From: Pollenia angustigena
Lineage: Eukaryota > Arthropoda > Insecta > Diptera > Polleniidae
Length of the DNA: 64,000 nucleotides
Assembly: GCA_930367215.1 (NCBI GenBank)
Contig: OV884057.1
Coordinates: 103,193,284-103,257,283 of the forward strand
Reading direction: 5' to 3'
The translations under genes and the position numbers were made by a program. Within the stretch, counting starts at the first letter, position 1. Each line of letters starts with the position of its first letter. The notes below the pieces were generated by a model. The model did no database searches, had not been told where the DNA came from, and was given only the letters and a program-made list of their open reading frames with translations. Of the stretch, positions 10,551-22,400 are shown one piece after another.

Positions 10551-12581
10551 ACAATCTCTATATCAGTAGTGCAAAGGAGTAACAGGAATCTTACTGCTTG
10601 TGGTTACATTAATGGTCAAAAACGCATTCTTACTGTGGACACTGGGGCATCACATTCCATTATAAGGCCCGATTTAATACAAAAATCAATCGAACCACTA
10701 AGCGGGGTAAGTCTGCGAACAGCAACAGGCGAGTCTGCCACTGTCTATGGAAAAGTAAAAGCAAAATTAAGTATGGCCAATGCAATCGCCCATCACGTAT
10801 TTATTGTGGCTGATATTGTAGACGAGGTAATCATTGGCGCAGATTTCATGATTGAACATGGTATTCATTTGGATATGGGTCAGCAAATTATGTATTGGCG
10901 TGATGCGGAAATACCCCTTGAAGTTGGATACGAAATCAAGGCCCATGTAAGACAGCTAATCGCCCTTCAACGTGAAAAACTGCCACCCAAATCAGAAATC
11001 TTAGTATGGGCGCGAATGGAGGGAGATTGTGAGGACAACAGTTTATGGGTGGTAGAGCCAGCCGAAGTTAAAGGAGATATCGTAACAGCGAATGCCCTCG
11101 TAAAACCCAGCAAGGGTCTAGTTCCTGTGAGAGTATTAAATTTATCCAGCAGTGAAAAAGTCCTTACGCAGAACTTCAAGATTGGACAATGTACTTCAAC
11201 AGAGGCAGTAATTAATTGCGAGCAGCATCAAGGCGTAGCCAGGAGAATTAGCAAAGACCACGAGCCACTAGAGGAACATGTGCGAAAATGGACCGAAAAG
11301 CTAACACCGCCTTGCAAAAATAAGGCCAAACAACTACTAAGAAAATATGCCTCTGCATTTGCTTTGAAAGGACAAAACCAAGGCAGAACGTCAATCGTGA
11401 AACACGAAATCAACACAGGCGAAGCTAAGCCAATAAAACAGGCGCCAAGAAGCATTCCTCTAGCAAAGCGCAATGAAGTAAAAGAGCTAGTTAGCGAGAT
11501 GGAAAAGAACGGAGTTATTAAACCATCGTCAAGTCCTTGGAGCTCACCAGTGGTTTTGGTGAAAAAGAAAGATGGGAGTACCAGATTCTGCGTAGATTAC
11601 CGAAAACTGAATGACGTCACGAAAAAAGATAGTTATCCATTGCCTAGAATTGATGATACCTTGGACACGTTAGCCGGAACGGAATGGTTTACTACATTGG
11701 ATTTGCAGAGCGGTTATTGGCAAGTGGAAATTGCGGAAAATGATAAGGAGAAAACTGCGTTTAGCGCAAGTGATGGCTTATGGCAGTTTAATGTGATGCC
11801 ATTTGGACTCTGCAATGCTCCGGCTACATTCGAGCGTTTAATGGAGCAGGTGTTAAAAGGTCTTCACCGAAAGACATGTTTGGTGTACCTTGACGACATT
11901 ATTGTAATGGGGAAAACATTTGATGAACACCTGAAAAACCTAGAAGAGGTGATGAAACGTATATCAATGGCAGGACTAAAACTAAATGCTAAGAAATGCT
12001 CAATGTTCCAGAAGGAAGTAAAATACCTGGGACATCGTGTAACCTCCAAAGGCATCTCAACGGACGACGATAAAATAAAAGCTGTAATGGATTGGCCACG
12101 CCCGAAAAATATTCATGAATTACGCAGTTTTCTAGGCCTATGTACATACTACAGGCGCTTTGTGCCAAACTTTGCAAATATTGCTGCAAGTTTACACGAA
12201 TTGACTAAAAAGGCGCAAAAATACATCTGGAGTGAAGCACAGGAAACAGCATTTCAGAAACTAAAGGAATTGTTGTGCTCAGCACCAATTTTGGCTTACC
12301 CCATTACTGGAGAGAAATTTGTGCTTGATACCGATGCGAGCGGATACGGAATTGGAGGTGTGCTTTCCCAAGTGGTCGATGGCGTAGAGCGAGTCGTGGG
12401 CTATTACAGCCGAATACTTTCGAAGCCTGAGAGAAATTACTGCGTGACGCGAAGAGAGCTTCTGGCAGTACTAGAGTGCGTAAAACATTTCCACAAGTAT
12501 TTGTATGGTCAACATTTTGAGTTAAGAACAGACCATTCTGCACTAAGGTGGTTGCTGCAATTCAAGAATCCGGAAGGTCAG

Positions 12582-13419
12582 GAGGCTTATTCTGAATTGC
12601 GATGCGATAATCAATGCGATGCGAAAATGCATAAATGCGAACAATTGCTATTCTGTATTGCGATATTCGCAAAGTTTTTTTTTTAATCGCATTTCAAATG
12701 CGAAAAGGTGACAAGTCGGTATTCTACATTGCGAAAACAAATGTCAAATTCGCAAAATTTATTCGACAACAATATAGCATTCGCAAAGTACAAACATGTT
12801 AGTGAAAGATAATATTTTATTTATTTATTCATCATATATTTATTATTTAATTCAGGGAAGCAAGCAATAAGACCATCAAACCGCGTCAATTTGAAATAAT
12901 GATAGAATTTATGAATAAGCACAGCCAATTGGCAAGAGGCCATTTGAAAACACCAAATGCACGTCAGTCGGCAGATACTTTATGGCAAACTTTAACTGAA
13001 GAACTAAATATCAAGGGACCACCTATTAGAGAAGCTGCAGGATGGAAAAAGTATGAAATATATAAAACCAGTTCAAAAATATTTGACTTTAATTTTAATA
13101 TGTTTGGGCCGATTTTAAAGTACACACAAAACATTTTCATTTCTTCGCCGTCGAACCACAGTACCACAAAATCCATTTTTATTATTACAGAATGTCTTAA
13201 ATAAATTGTTTAAACAATTTTCACAGCCAAACACAAAAAATGTTTTTATTTTTAATTTGACGTTTATTGACACTGACGTATATTTGAGCAGCGTTGCCAC
13301 TATTTGAAAATAAATTGCGAATGCGATTGCGAAAGTCTAACAGAATACCAATTTTCTTTCGCATCGCATTTCATTTGCGCATCGCATTGATTTTCGCATC
13401 GCAATTTAGAATAAGCCTC
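12582..13419 (+). mobile_element. 838-bp non-autonomous DNA transposon with a Zeste/Myb-like exon
   Basis: It lies inside the RNase H codons of element B. TIRs of about 45 bp begin GAGGCTTATTCT and contain repeated TTGCGATGCGA motifs. A 3-bp duplication CAG (12579-12581 / 13420-13422) flanks it. An internal open segment resembles the Myb/SANT-like DNA-binding partner of PIF/Harbinger transposases. No nuclease gene is present, so it would need proteins in trans. The insertion must postdate the recent arrival of element B. Confidence 0.85.
12856..13050 (+). pseudogene. Zeste/Myb-like DNA-binding exon inside the 838-bp transposon
   Basis: Preceded by a pyrimidine-rich acceptor ending TTCAG (12855) and followed by a GTATGA donor at 13051. 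The encoded segment runs from KPRQFEIMIEFMNKH through QSADTLWQTLTEELN to AAGWKK, the pattern of Zeste/Myb-SANT domains in Harbinger accessory proteins. A downstream acceptor (TATTATTACAG near 13190) leads to an early stop, so the gene is probably truncated. Confidence 0.65.
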
Positions 13420-14929
13420 CAGATAGCTCGCTGGATTGAGCGCCTACAAAGTTATGATTTTACCATTGAGCACAGAAAAGGTGGAAAACATGGCAATGCG
13501 GATGCTCTATCAAGACGACCCTGCAAACTGGAATGCAAGCATTGTGTAAAGGCTGAAGGAAAGGAATACATCTGTGAAGTTCGCCTACTGCAGATAGAGT
13601 CCAACGAAGACTGGTCAATGGCACAGAAAGCTGACCCTATATTAGAGAAAGTTATGATGGCCAAAGAAGAAGGCAGAAGGCCGAATCGAAACGAAATATC
13701 ATCTGAAAGTCCCCTAACAAAAGCCTACTGGGCCCTATGGAACAGCCTACAGTTGATAAATGGCTGCCTGTACCGAGCATGGGAAAGTGCCGATGGAAAA
13801 TCAGTTCGTAACCTCATTGTAGTGCCATCGTCAAAAGTACATGAAGTTTTAAATGAATTCCATAATGGTCCAAGTGGTGGCCATCTTGGCGTAACAAAAA
13901 CACTAGAAAAATTAAAACAACGTTTCTACTGGGTTGGGTGCCAACAAGCTGTGGCCGATTGGAAATCAAATTGCACCCAATGCATTGCCGCCAAAGGACC
14001 AACAAGGAGAAGTCGGGGACCGCTTCAACAGTACAATTCGGGTGCCCCATTCGAGCGAATCGCAATGGATATAGCCGGACCTTTTCCTGTGAGTGATGCC
14101 GGCAACCGTTATGTGTTAGTTGTTATCGATTACTTTAGTAAATGGCCAGAAGTGTATGCCATCCCAAATCAAGAAGCCAAAACCGTTGTGGACGTATTTT
14201 TGAATAACTGGGTGTGCCGCTACGGAGTTCCAATAGAATTACACTCTGACCAAGGCAGAAATTTTGAATCTGCTGTGTTCAAAATAATGTGCGAATTGTA
14301 CGGAATAAGGAAAACTAGAACAACTCCTTTGCATCCACAATCCGATGGCATGGTTGAAAGATTTAACCGCACATTAGAGGAACACTTGCGTAAAGTAGTA
14401 AGCACTCATCAGAAGGACTGGGATGAACACATTCCAAAGTTTCTGTTGGCATATAGATCAGCTGTTCATAATTCCACCTCTCGTACACCTGCCAAAATTG
14501 TCTTTGGAACGGAGCTCAGACTACCTGGAGATCTAGAATTTGGTGTTAAGCCTGGACCAACAGATGGCAGCAATGAAGGCTCTACCTCACAGGAACAAGA
14601 TGACCTTAATGAACTTCATGAGTTCGTGCGAAGTCGGATTAAGCTGTCCAGTGACAAGATGAAAGCCAGATACGATCGAGCGGCAAATTCGGAAGGTTTC
14701 AAAGAGGGCCAGTTGGTTTTACTTTTTAATCCGCAACGAAAGAAAGGACTATCTCCAAAGCTGCAGACTCATTGGGATGGCCCATATAAAGTAATAAAGA
14801 AATTGAATGACGTGGTGTATCGGATCCAGAAGTATAAGAGCCCAAGATCAAAAATGAAAGTGGTACATCTAGAACGACTAGCCCATTATGGGAAAGGAGA
14901 ATCTGAGCCTATTCGGGACGAACAGGCTT

Positions 14930-14942
14930 AAGTGGAGGGCAG
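14930..14942 (+). promoter_or_regulatory. Element B polypurine tract
   Basis: The purine-rich AAGTGGAGGGCAG abuts the 3' LTR start (TGTTACG at 14943), directly after the pol stop. Plus-strand DNA synthesis would start here. Confidence 0.8.
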
Positions 14943-15350
14943 TGTTACGAAAGTTAAATTATCTAAGAATTATTTATAGTTATAAGTTATCTTGTAAGTT
15001 ATAGTTTTATGTTACTTAAAATTGTCATGTATAATTTTCAACACAACTGTTATTTTAAAAATAATTCCTATATAAATTTCCCAGTAATTTCTAGAAATGG
15101 TTATAGAACATAATAAATAGTTTTTACGGGAAGGTTCAGGAAAAATCTAGAAATAATTATGAAATATAAAAAGGGGTGACTCATGTAAAATAAGTTTAGT
15201 CTGTTTTGAAAAACGGTTCTGTTCGTAACTAACAATTGTGAACAAAATAATTAATTTCAATAAAGTTTGTTAAGTTGAATAAGTGTGTGTTTTTATTCGG
15301 ATTTGCAATTAAAAGAACTCAAACGCGTTTATTAAAGGAAAAACGTAACA
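14943..15350 (+). repeat. Element B 3' LTR
   Basis: 408 bp, matching the 5' LTR at all but one position. It ends CGTAACA, followed by the ATAT target duplication and the resumption of element A1. Confidence 0.95.
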
Positions 15351-15964
15351 ATATGTACGTGCAAATATATAAACACACATGTATTAATGAATTCTCAAAA
15401 ACTCAAACAAAAAAAATCTCTTATTATTACTCTATCAATAATTGCAAAAGTTATTCAATGGAACTTCTGGAGTATACTAAATGACACAAAAAAAAAATAT
15501 GATTAAAACAATACCAAAAAAAAACTACGTCACAACATTGTTCTTGTTATTGTAAAAACAAGGAACGGACGGAACCGAATGTCCAATTATGAATGTTGGA
15601 GTCTTACTAGAGTAATAACCAAGTGAGAGCAATAGAAAATTATTAATGAGCATTACTTACAGAGAAAAAATACAATGCAGCATGATCCATTACCTTTGTT
15701 CCATAGTTGGGCCCAGCAGAGGAAAAGGTGATAATCTCTGTTTTAAAAAAAATGAATTTATTAAACTCAATGAATTAATAATTGACCTGTTACTCTCGAT
15801 TGTAGATACATATAGTAAAATAATAAAATGCGTAATAAAGGTTAGGGTTAGCAATACCAAAAAAAATTGGGTTTACGGGATTATAGGGTAAATGGGGATT
15901 GAAAATTTCTGCATTTAAGATTAATCATATTTTTTTTTCCTTTTAATACTAATTTGTTTTAATC

Positions 15965-15999
<35 letters not shown>

Positions 16000-16229
16000 T
16001 TTAATTAAGGTTTATATAAAAAAAAACAACAAAAAGCAAGATGCTAAGTTTTAATAGATAAATTTCGAATAATAACTTAGTATAAGAATTGTGGTTAGAA
16101 ATTCAAAAATAAATTGTCTTTCTTCTTCACTTTTAATTTTTTTTTTTTTTTAATTATTATTTTGTAACTATAATGAGTTTTAATAATATTTTAATTTTTC
16201 TATGTATATTAAGGTTTGGTTTAACCAAA

Positions 16230-16261
<32 letters not shown>
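15351..16261 (-). other. A1 5' noncoding region, second part, and A1/A2 junction
   Basis: Continuation of A1 after element B, nearly identical to 24467-25368. It is AT-rich with long T-runs (15970-15996, 16230-16261) and no credible gene. At 16261/16262 it passes from the end of the A noncoding region (TTTAAAC) straight into the middle of A2 pol, so the copies are in direct tandem with no host DNA between them. Confidence 0.7.
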
Positions 16262-16265
<4 letters not shown>

Positions 16266-18256
16266 CCTCCATGACAAGAATTTTCGCAGTCATGAGCGAT
16301 TTTAATCACCGAATCTGTAAGTGACTTGGGTATCCAGAGACGCCAAAGACTTTGTTCTTCATTTTCTATACCTTGCCTAAATTGAACGCGTTTAAAAACC
16401 AGGTTGTCTAAAATACTAAGGTCTGGAAGGGAATCCTCATTTTCGCCGATGTATTTCTTCAGATTTTGATAATCTTCATCCTTGAAGTGGGCCGACGATA
16501 AATCAACATCATAACTTGCATTTGACAATTTTATTTCCTCGATATCCATTCTTAATAAACAGTCAGGCACCACATTCATAGACCCCTTTCTGTGTTCAAT
16601 TTTAAAATCATAAACTTGTAACTTGAGACTCCAGCGAGCCAAACGTCCACTTAAGTCCTTTTGGGACATCAGCCACTTAAGTGAGGAGTGATCCGTTATA
16701 ATTTTAAAGGGTACACCATCAATATATTGTCTAAATTTGTTAACGCAAACAACAGCTGCCAGACACTCAAGTTCTGTTACAGTGTAATTCTTTTGTGACT
16801 TATTAATTTTCTTTGAAACGTAGGCAATTGGATGCTCTCTGTTTTGTTCGTCATACTGAATAAGAACACCACCTACGCCAGTTCTAGAGGCATCGCATTG
16901 GATAACAAACTCTTTGCTAAAGTCAGGCTGGGACAGAACAGGAGCTGATGAAAGTGCTATCTTTAATTTCTCAAACGAATCTTTTGCTGCTTCAGTTAAG
17001 GAAAATGTCTTTGAAGATTTTTTTGAGCAATCGGTCAACGGGCCTGCAAGGTCAGCGAAATTGTTTATAAAAACCCTATACCAATTTGCCATCCCTATAA
17101 ATCGCCGAACTTGTTTTAGACTTTTAGGTGTAGGAAATTCTTTTATTGTTTTGACCTTCTCCGGGTCAACCTTCAGACACCCGTTACCTACAATGTAACC
17201 GAGATATTTGATTTCCCTTTGGCAAAATTTACTTTTACCCACATTAATGGTTAATTTAGCCATTTTTAAACATTCGGCGACTTCAGACAAAAGCTTCATA
17301 TGGGACTCAAAATCTGGACTACATACCAGCAAGTCATCGAGATATATGAAGACATTTTCCCTAAAGCGCGATGGTATTACTTTATCCATGAGACGGCTCA
17401 TGGTTTGCGGCCCATTACAAAGTCCAAATGGCATAAACTTGTAATGAAAAAGGGGCTTACCCGGTATGGCAAAAGCTGTCTTCTCCCTAGAAGATTCGGA
17501 AAGTTTGATTTGTAGGAAGGCGTCCTTTAAGTCAATGCCGCTAATAAAATAGGTGTCTTTCAGTCTACTGAGTAATCCATTAATGTGTGGCAATGGATAT
17601 GAATCCTTTTTTGTTACCGCGTTCAATTTTCTTGAATCTATGCATAGACGTACTTTTCCTGGCTTCCTTACTAATACAGCCGGTGAACACCACGGCGAGT
17701 TAGACTCCTCTATAACACCCATGCTTAGTAAGCGATCTATTTCCTTATATGCTTCCTCTTGACGAGGTGGAGATAAGGGATAAAGCTTGCACTTATTGGG
17801 TACTGCATCCCCGGTGTCTATATGATGTTCCAATAAATTGGTGCATCCTAGTCCTAGTCTTTCATAAGAAGGAAAATTTAAAACCGTTTGCTCAAGAATT
17901 AACTTTTGATCTGGTGTCAAGTCATGGAATTAAACATTACAATTAAAATCATTTGAAAGTTCTGATATAAAACTAGAAGCAGGTGCAACTAACTCAGGAG
18001 CAATCGCGAATTCTCGCCAAAAATTTACGCCAAAATAGGCCTCTTGGCTTAACGAGGGAACTATATAAAAGTCTATATTCTTAGTAACACCTTTGTATTT
18101 AATTGGCAAGGAGCAGAATCCAATAACGTTTTGTTTTGCGCCGCTGGCAGTTGAAATCGAACTGCTTAATCTTCGGTAAAGGATATTGTTTCGCTCTAAA
18201 AACGATAAGGAATCGCGACCTAATACGGATACGTTTGCTCCGGAGTCTAATAACCC
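16262..18256 (-). pseudogene. A2 pol: protease remnant, RT, RNase H, truncated integrase
   Basis: RT motifs LCIDSRKLNAVTKKDSYPLP, MPFGLCNGPQTM and catalytic IYLDDLLV are intact. RNase H shows QCDASRTGVGGVL, TVTELECLAAV and ITDHSSLKWL, followed by the connection IEHRKGSMNVVPD. The protein runs out at HDCENSCHGG, the first His/Cys region of integrase, where the copy is cut. A 1-bp deletion near 17932 separates protease from RT. No integrase activity is possible. Confidence 0.88.
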
Positions 18257-19284
18257 AGAAACCGAAGATTTGGGGTTAGATTACGCTTAATAATGTCCAA
18301 TAGGGTAAAATCGGGTAATGGATTTTGTAGTCTCAAGTTCATTGAAACAATGGCTGTGTGGTAATCGTCATAACTTTCCTTAAAATTCTGTTTGCGCAAT
18401 GATATTTTTAATATAACTTCATGGTCCGATTCAATATGACCGAATTCCTTTGTCAAGGCATGACGAAGCAAGGCATACGTTATATTACGATTTTGCATAG
18501 TAAAAAGCCAATACCATTGCTCAGCTTTACCACTTAGCAAGACATGGAAATTTGACATCAAGTGCTCATCTGAACATTTAGAACGAGCAGAAAGCGTTTC
18601 TATTTTAAATAGAAAATCGGATACCGAACCAGTTCCATCAAATGAAATTTTCCATTTCTCAAGTTTAACATTATTTTCATATTCAACACTTGATCCATTT
18701 TGGCCAACCCGTGTGGGATCTGAGTTTACGCTAGGAATATTTGCATTAGGAAAATTTGGTAAAATAATATTCGGCCAATTTAAGGGTGGCCCCCCGATCT
18801 GAGAAATACTATCCCTAATTGTGCCAAGTTCCCTACGAAATTCCTCTCTAGTGTTCCTCATTGTCTGCTCCATTAGAGCCATGAGAGTATCAAATGAGGA
18901 ACTCTGATTGTTATTTGAAACGCCAGCAGCGCCATCGCGCGGGCCCAAAGACATATCCAGCTGAGGATTTATATCCGAATCAGAGACTGAAGTTTTGCTA
19001 CCCAGTGACACAAAAAGTTGTGGTTGTAAATCAATATTGCCGTTTCCCTCAACTTGAGTATCTGTGTGTAGAGAACAAGAATTCAAATTCTCGGAACTTG
19101 CTGTCTGTTCCATTCGTCCTGCTGTACTAATTGGTGAATGTAAAACTTAAGGTTTAGTATTACTACTACTGGGGTTTTTAAATTCTACCGAATGATTATT
19201 CTTTGAAGTTAAAGAACTCCTAGGGCTTCGTCCTCTATTAAGTGAACTATTCTTAAGACCTCGTGCAGAGTATCTTGTGTTCAT
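18257..19284 (-). pseudogene. A2 gag, truncated, with early stop
   Basis: Probable start ATG at 19284-19282, followed by an RS-rich leader. An in-frame TAA at 19149-19147 replaces the AAA codon seen in A1. The capsid region matches A1. The C-terminal third and both zinc knuckles are deleted: sequence jumps from LTPNLRFL into the protease region across a CCCAG/CAG microhomology near 18257. It is inactive, with lesions different from those in A1. Confidence 0.82.
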
Positions 19285-19462
19285 AACGAAAATCTATCAG
19301 GATAAGTCAGTTTACGAAATCAGTAGGACTGATTAAAAAAAATCGTTATACACCAAAACAAAAAAAAATCCAAAATATTAGAATATTTATGTGTACGCGA
19401 AATATGTAGATATGTATTGAAAAAAAATAACTAAAAACTAAATATAAATTTATTTTTTTAAT

Positions 19463-22400
19463 ATCAAAAAGTAATTTCAATTTTTGGGAATACAAAATTT
19501 TAATTTCAAAAGACTTTGTTATTCGTGCTTAATTCCCAGTTTTTATTCTTGATAAAGACACTTGAAATTTATTGTTGATGGGATAAGCTATTCCTATGCA
19601 TTTCACTGGTTGCTAAGGCCAGATCATCAGGAAACTTCATCCATAAAGATTTTAGACAAACTAAAGATATTAAACCAAATAAAACTGTTAAACGTATAAG
19701 ACTTATAGCAACAGTTTTACTTGTAACAATATCAAAGCTTGAACAAAATACATCAACAATAAAAAAGTGGGTTTATCTCATCTTACACTCCCCACTACAA
19801 TTAGTTGAAATTCTCTCAACATTAATTGTAGTTGTAAGTAGGTTAAGAAAAACAAAATAAAAAACAAACAACAACTTACAAAAGATGTTGTCAATTAAGT
19901 GTTTTTTTAGGCCGTGCACTTGCCTGTTTATTATCAAAAAGTAATTTCAATTTTTGGGAATACAAAATTTTAATTTCAAAAGACTTTGTTATTCGTGCTT
20001 AATTCCCAGTTTTTATTCTTGATAAAAACACTTGAAATTTATTGTTGATGGGATAAGCTATTCCTATGCATTTCACTGGTTGCTTAGGCCAGATCATCAG
20101 GAAACTTCATCCATAAAGATTTTAGACAAACTAAAGATATTAAACCAAATAAAACTGTTAAACGTATAAGACTTATAGCAACAGTTTTACTTGTAACAAT
20201 ATCAAAGCTTGAACAAAATACATCAACAATAAAAAAGTGGGTTTATCTCATCTTACACTCCCCACTACAATTAGTTGAAATTCTCTCAACATTAATTGTA
20301 GTTGTAAGTAGGTTAAGAAAAACAAAATAAAAAACAAACAACAACTTACAAAAGATGTTGTCAATTAAGTGTTTTTTTAGGCCGTGCACTTGCCTGTTTA
20401 TTATCAAAAAGTAATTTCAATTTTTGGGAATACAAAATTTTAATTTCAAAAGACTTTGTTATTCGTGCTTAATTCCCAGTTTTTATTCTTGATAAAAACA
20501 CTTGAAATTTATTGTTGATGGGATAAGCTATTCCTATGCATTTCACTGGTTGCTTAGGCCAGATCATCAGGAAACTTCATCCATAAAGATTTTAGACAAA
20601 CTAAAGATATTAAACCAAATAAAACTGTTAAACGTATAACAATTAATGTTGAGAGAATTTCAACTAATTGTAGTGGGGAGTGTAAGATGAGATAAACCCA
20701 CTTTTTTATTGTTGATGTATTTTGTTCAAGCTTTGATATTGTTACAAGTAAAACTGTTGCTATAAGTCTTATACGTTTAACAGTTTTATTTGGTTTAATA
20801 TCTTTAGTTTGTCTAAAATCTTTATGGATGAAGTTTCCTGATGATCTGGCCTAAGCAACCAGTGAAATGCATAGGAATAGCTTATCCCATCAACAATAAA
20901 TTTCAAGTGTTTTTATCAAGAATAAAAACTGGGAATTAAGCACGAATAACAAAGTCTTTTGAAATTAAAATTTTGTATTCCCAAAAATTGAAATTACTTT
21001 TTGATAATAAACAGGCAAGTGCACGGCCTAAAAAAACACTTAATTGACAACATCTTTTGTAAGTTGTTGTTTGTTTTTTATTTTGTTTTTCTTAACCTAC
21101 TTACAACTACAATTAATGTTGAGAGAATTTCAACTAATTGTAGTGGGGAGTGTAAGATGAGATAAACCCACTTTTTTATTGTTGATGTATTTTGTTCAAG
21201 CTTTGATATTGTTACAAGTAAAACTGTTGCTATAAGTCTTATACGTTTAACAGTTTTATTTGGTTTAATATCTTTAGTTTGTCTAAAATCTTTATGGATG
21301 AAGTTTCCTGATGATCTGGCCTAAGCAACCAGTGAAATGCATAGGAATAGCTTATCCCATCAACAATAAATTTCAAGTGTTTTTATCAAGAATAAAAACT
21401 GGGAATTAAGCACGAATAACAAAGTCTTTTGAAATTAAAATTTTGTATTCCCAAAAATTGAAATTACTTTTTGATAATAAACAGGCAAGTGCACGGCCTA
21501 AAAAAACACTTAATTGACAACATCTTTTGTAAGTTGTTGTTTGTTTTTTATTTTGTTTTTCTTAACCTACTTACAACTACAATTAATGTTGAGAGAATTT
21601 CAACTAATTGTAGTGGGGAGTGTAAGATGAGATAAACCCACTTTTTTATTGTTGATGTATTTTGTTCAAGCTTTGATATTGTTACAAGTAAAACTGTTGC
21701 TATAAGTCTTATACGTTTAACAGTTTTATTTGGTTTAATATCTTTAGTTTGTCTAAAATCTTTATGGATGAAGTTTCCTGATGATCTGGCCTAAGCAACC
21801 AGTGAAATGCATAGGAATAGCTTATCCCATCAACAATAAATTTCAAGTGTTTTTATCAAGAATAAAAACTGGGAATTAAGCACGAATAACAAAGTCTTTT
21901 GAAATTAAAATTTTGTATTCCCAAAAATTGAAATTACTTTTTGATAATAAACAGGCAAGTGCACGGCCTAAAAAAACACTTAATTGACAACATCTTTTGT
22001 AAGTTGTTGTTTGTTTTTTATTTTGTTTTTCTTAACCTACTTACAACTACAATTAATGTTGAGAGAATTTCAACTAATTGTAGTGGGGAGTGTAAGATGA
22101 GATAAACCCACTTTGTTATTGTTGATGTATTTTGTTCAAGCTTTGATATTGTTACAAGTAAAACTGTTGCTATAAGTCTTATACGTTTAACAGTTTTATT
22201 TGGTTTAATATCTTTAGTTTGTCTAAAATCTTTATGGATGAAGTTTCCTGATGATCTGGCCTAAGCAACCAGTGAAATGCATAGGAATAGCTTATCCCAT
22301 CAACAATAAATTTCAAGTGTTTTTATCAAGAATAAAAACTGGGAATTAAGCACGAATAACAAAGTCTTTTGAAATTAAAATTTTGTATTCCCAAAAATTG

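Larger units (their letters stand above)
10467..14931 (+). pseudogene. Element B pol: protease, RT, RNase H, integrase; split by a DNA transposon
   Basis: Domains in order: protease VDTGASHSII; RT with FCVDYRKLND, MPFGLCNAPATFE and catalytic VYLDDIIV; RNase H ending TDHSALRWLLQF; integrase zinc finger (H-H-C-C: HNGPSGGHLGV ... NCTQC), catalytic D-D-E (MDIAGPFP, HSDQGRNFES, GMVERFNRT) and a GPY-type C-terminus (HWDGPYKVIKKLND). The two halves (to 12581 and from 13423) are both open and in register across the 12582-13419 insert, so the element was intact until that insertion. It overlaps gag by 34 nt in the -1 frame. Confidence 0.92.
8512..15350 (+). mobile_element. Ty3/gypsy element B, young and nearly intact
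   Basis: Structure: LTR (8512-8919), primer site, gag, frameshift signal, pol, polypurine tract, LTR (14943-15350). It is flanked by a 4-bp duplication ATAT (8508-8511 / 15351-15354). A2 shows the empty site at about 24463. There is no env-like frame. The two LTRs are 408 bp each and differ at one position (C at about 8691 versus T at about 15119), implying a very recent insertion. The only evident lesion is the 838-bp DNA transposon in pol. Confidence 0.95.
1..16261 (-). mobile_element. Ty3/gypsy element A, copy 1 (A1), heavily interrupted
   Basis: An LTR-retrotransposon-type element reading right to left: gag (5744-7202), protease (5012-5837) and the start of reverse transcriptase (1-120). 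The rest of pol lies left of the window. A long AT-rich 5' region (7203-8511 and 15351-16261) lies upstream of gag. It is split by a LINE at 121-5011 and by gypsy element B at 8512-15350. Both splits are shown by the uninterrupted sister copy A2 (16262-25368), which reads straight through both points. I could not place LTR ends with confidence. Its right end directly abuts A2. Confidence 0.85.

Noticed and set aside
15835..15855. GGTTAGGGTTAG, telomere-like repeat (also near 24950)
   Set aside because: Only two units, inside the element A noncoding region and copied with it. Flies generally lack this telomere repeat.
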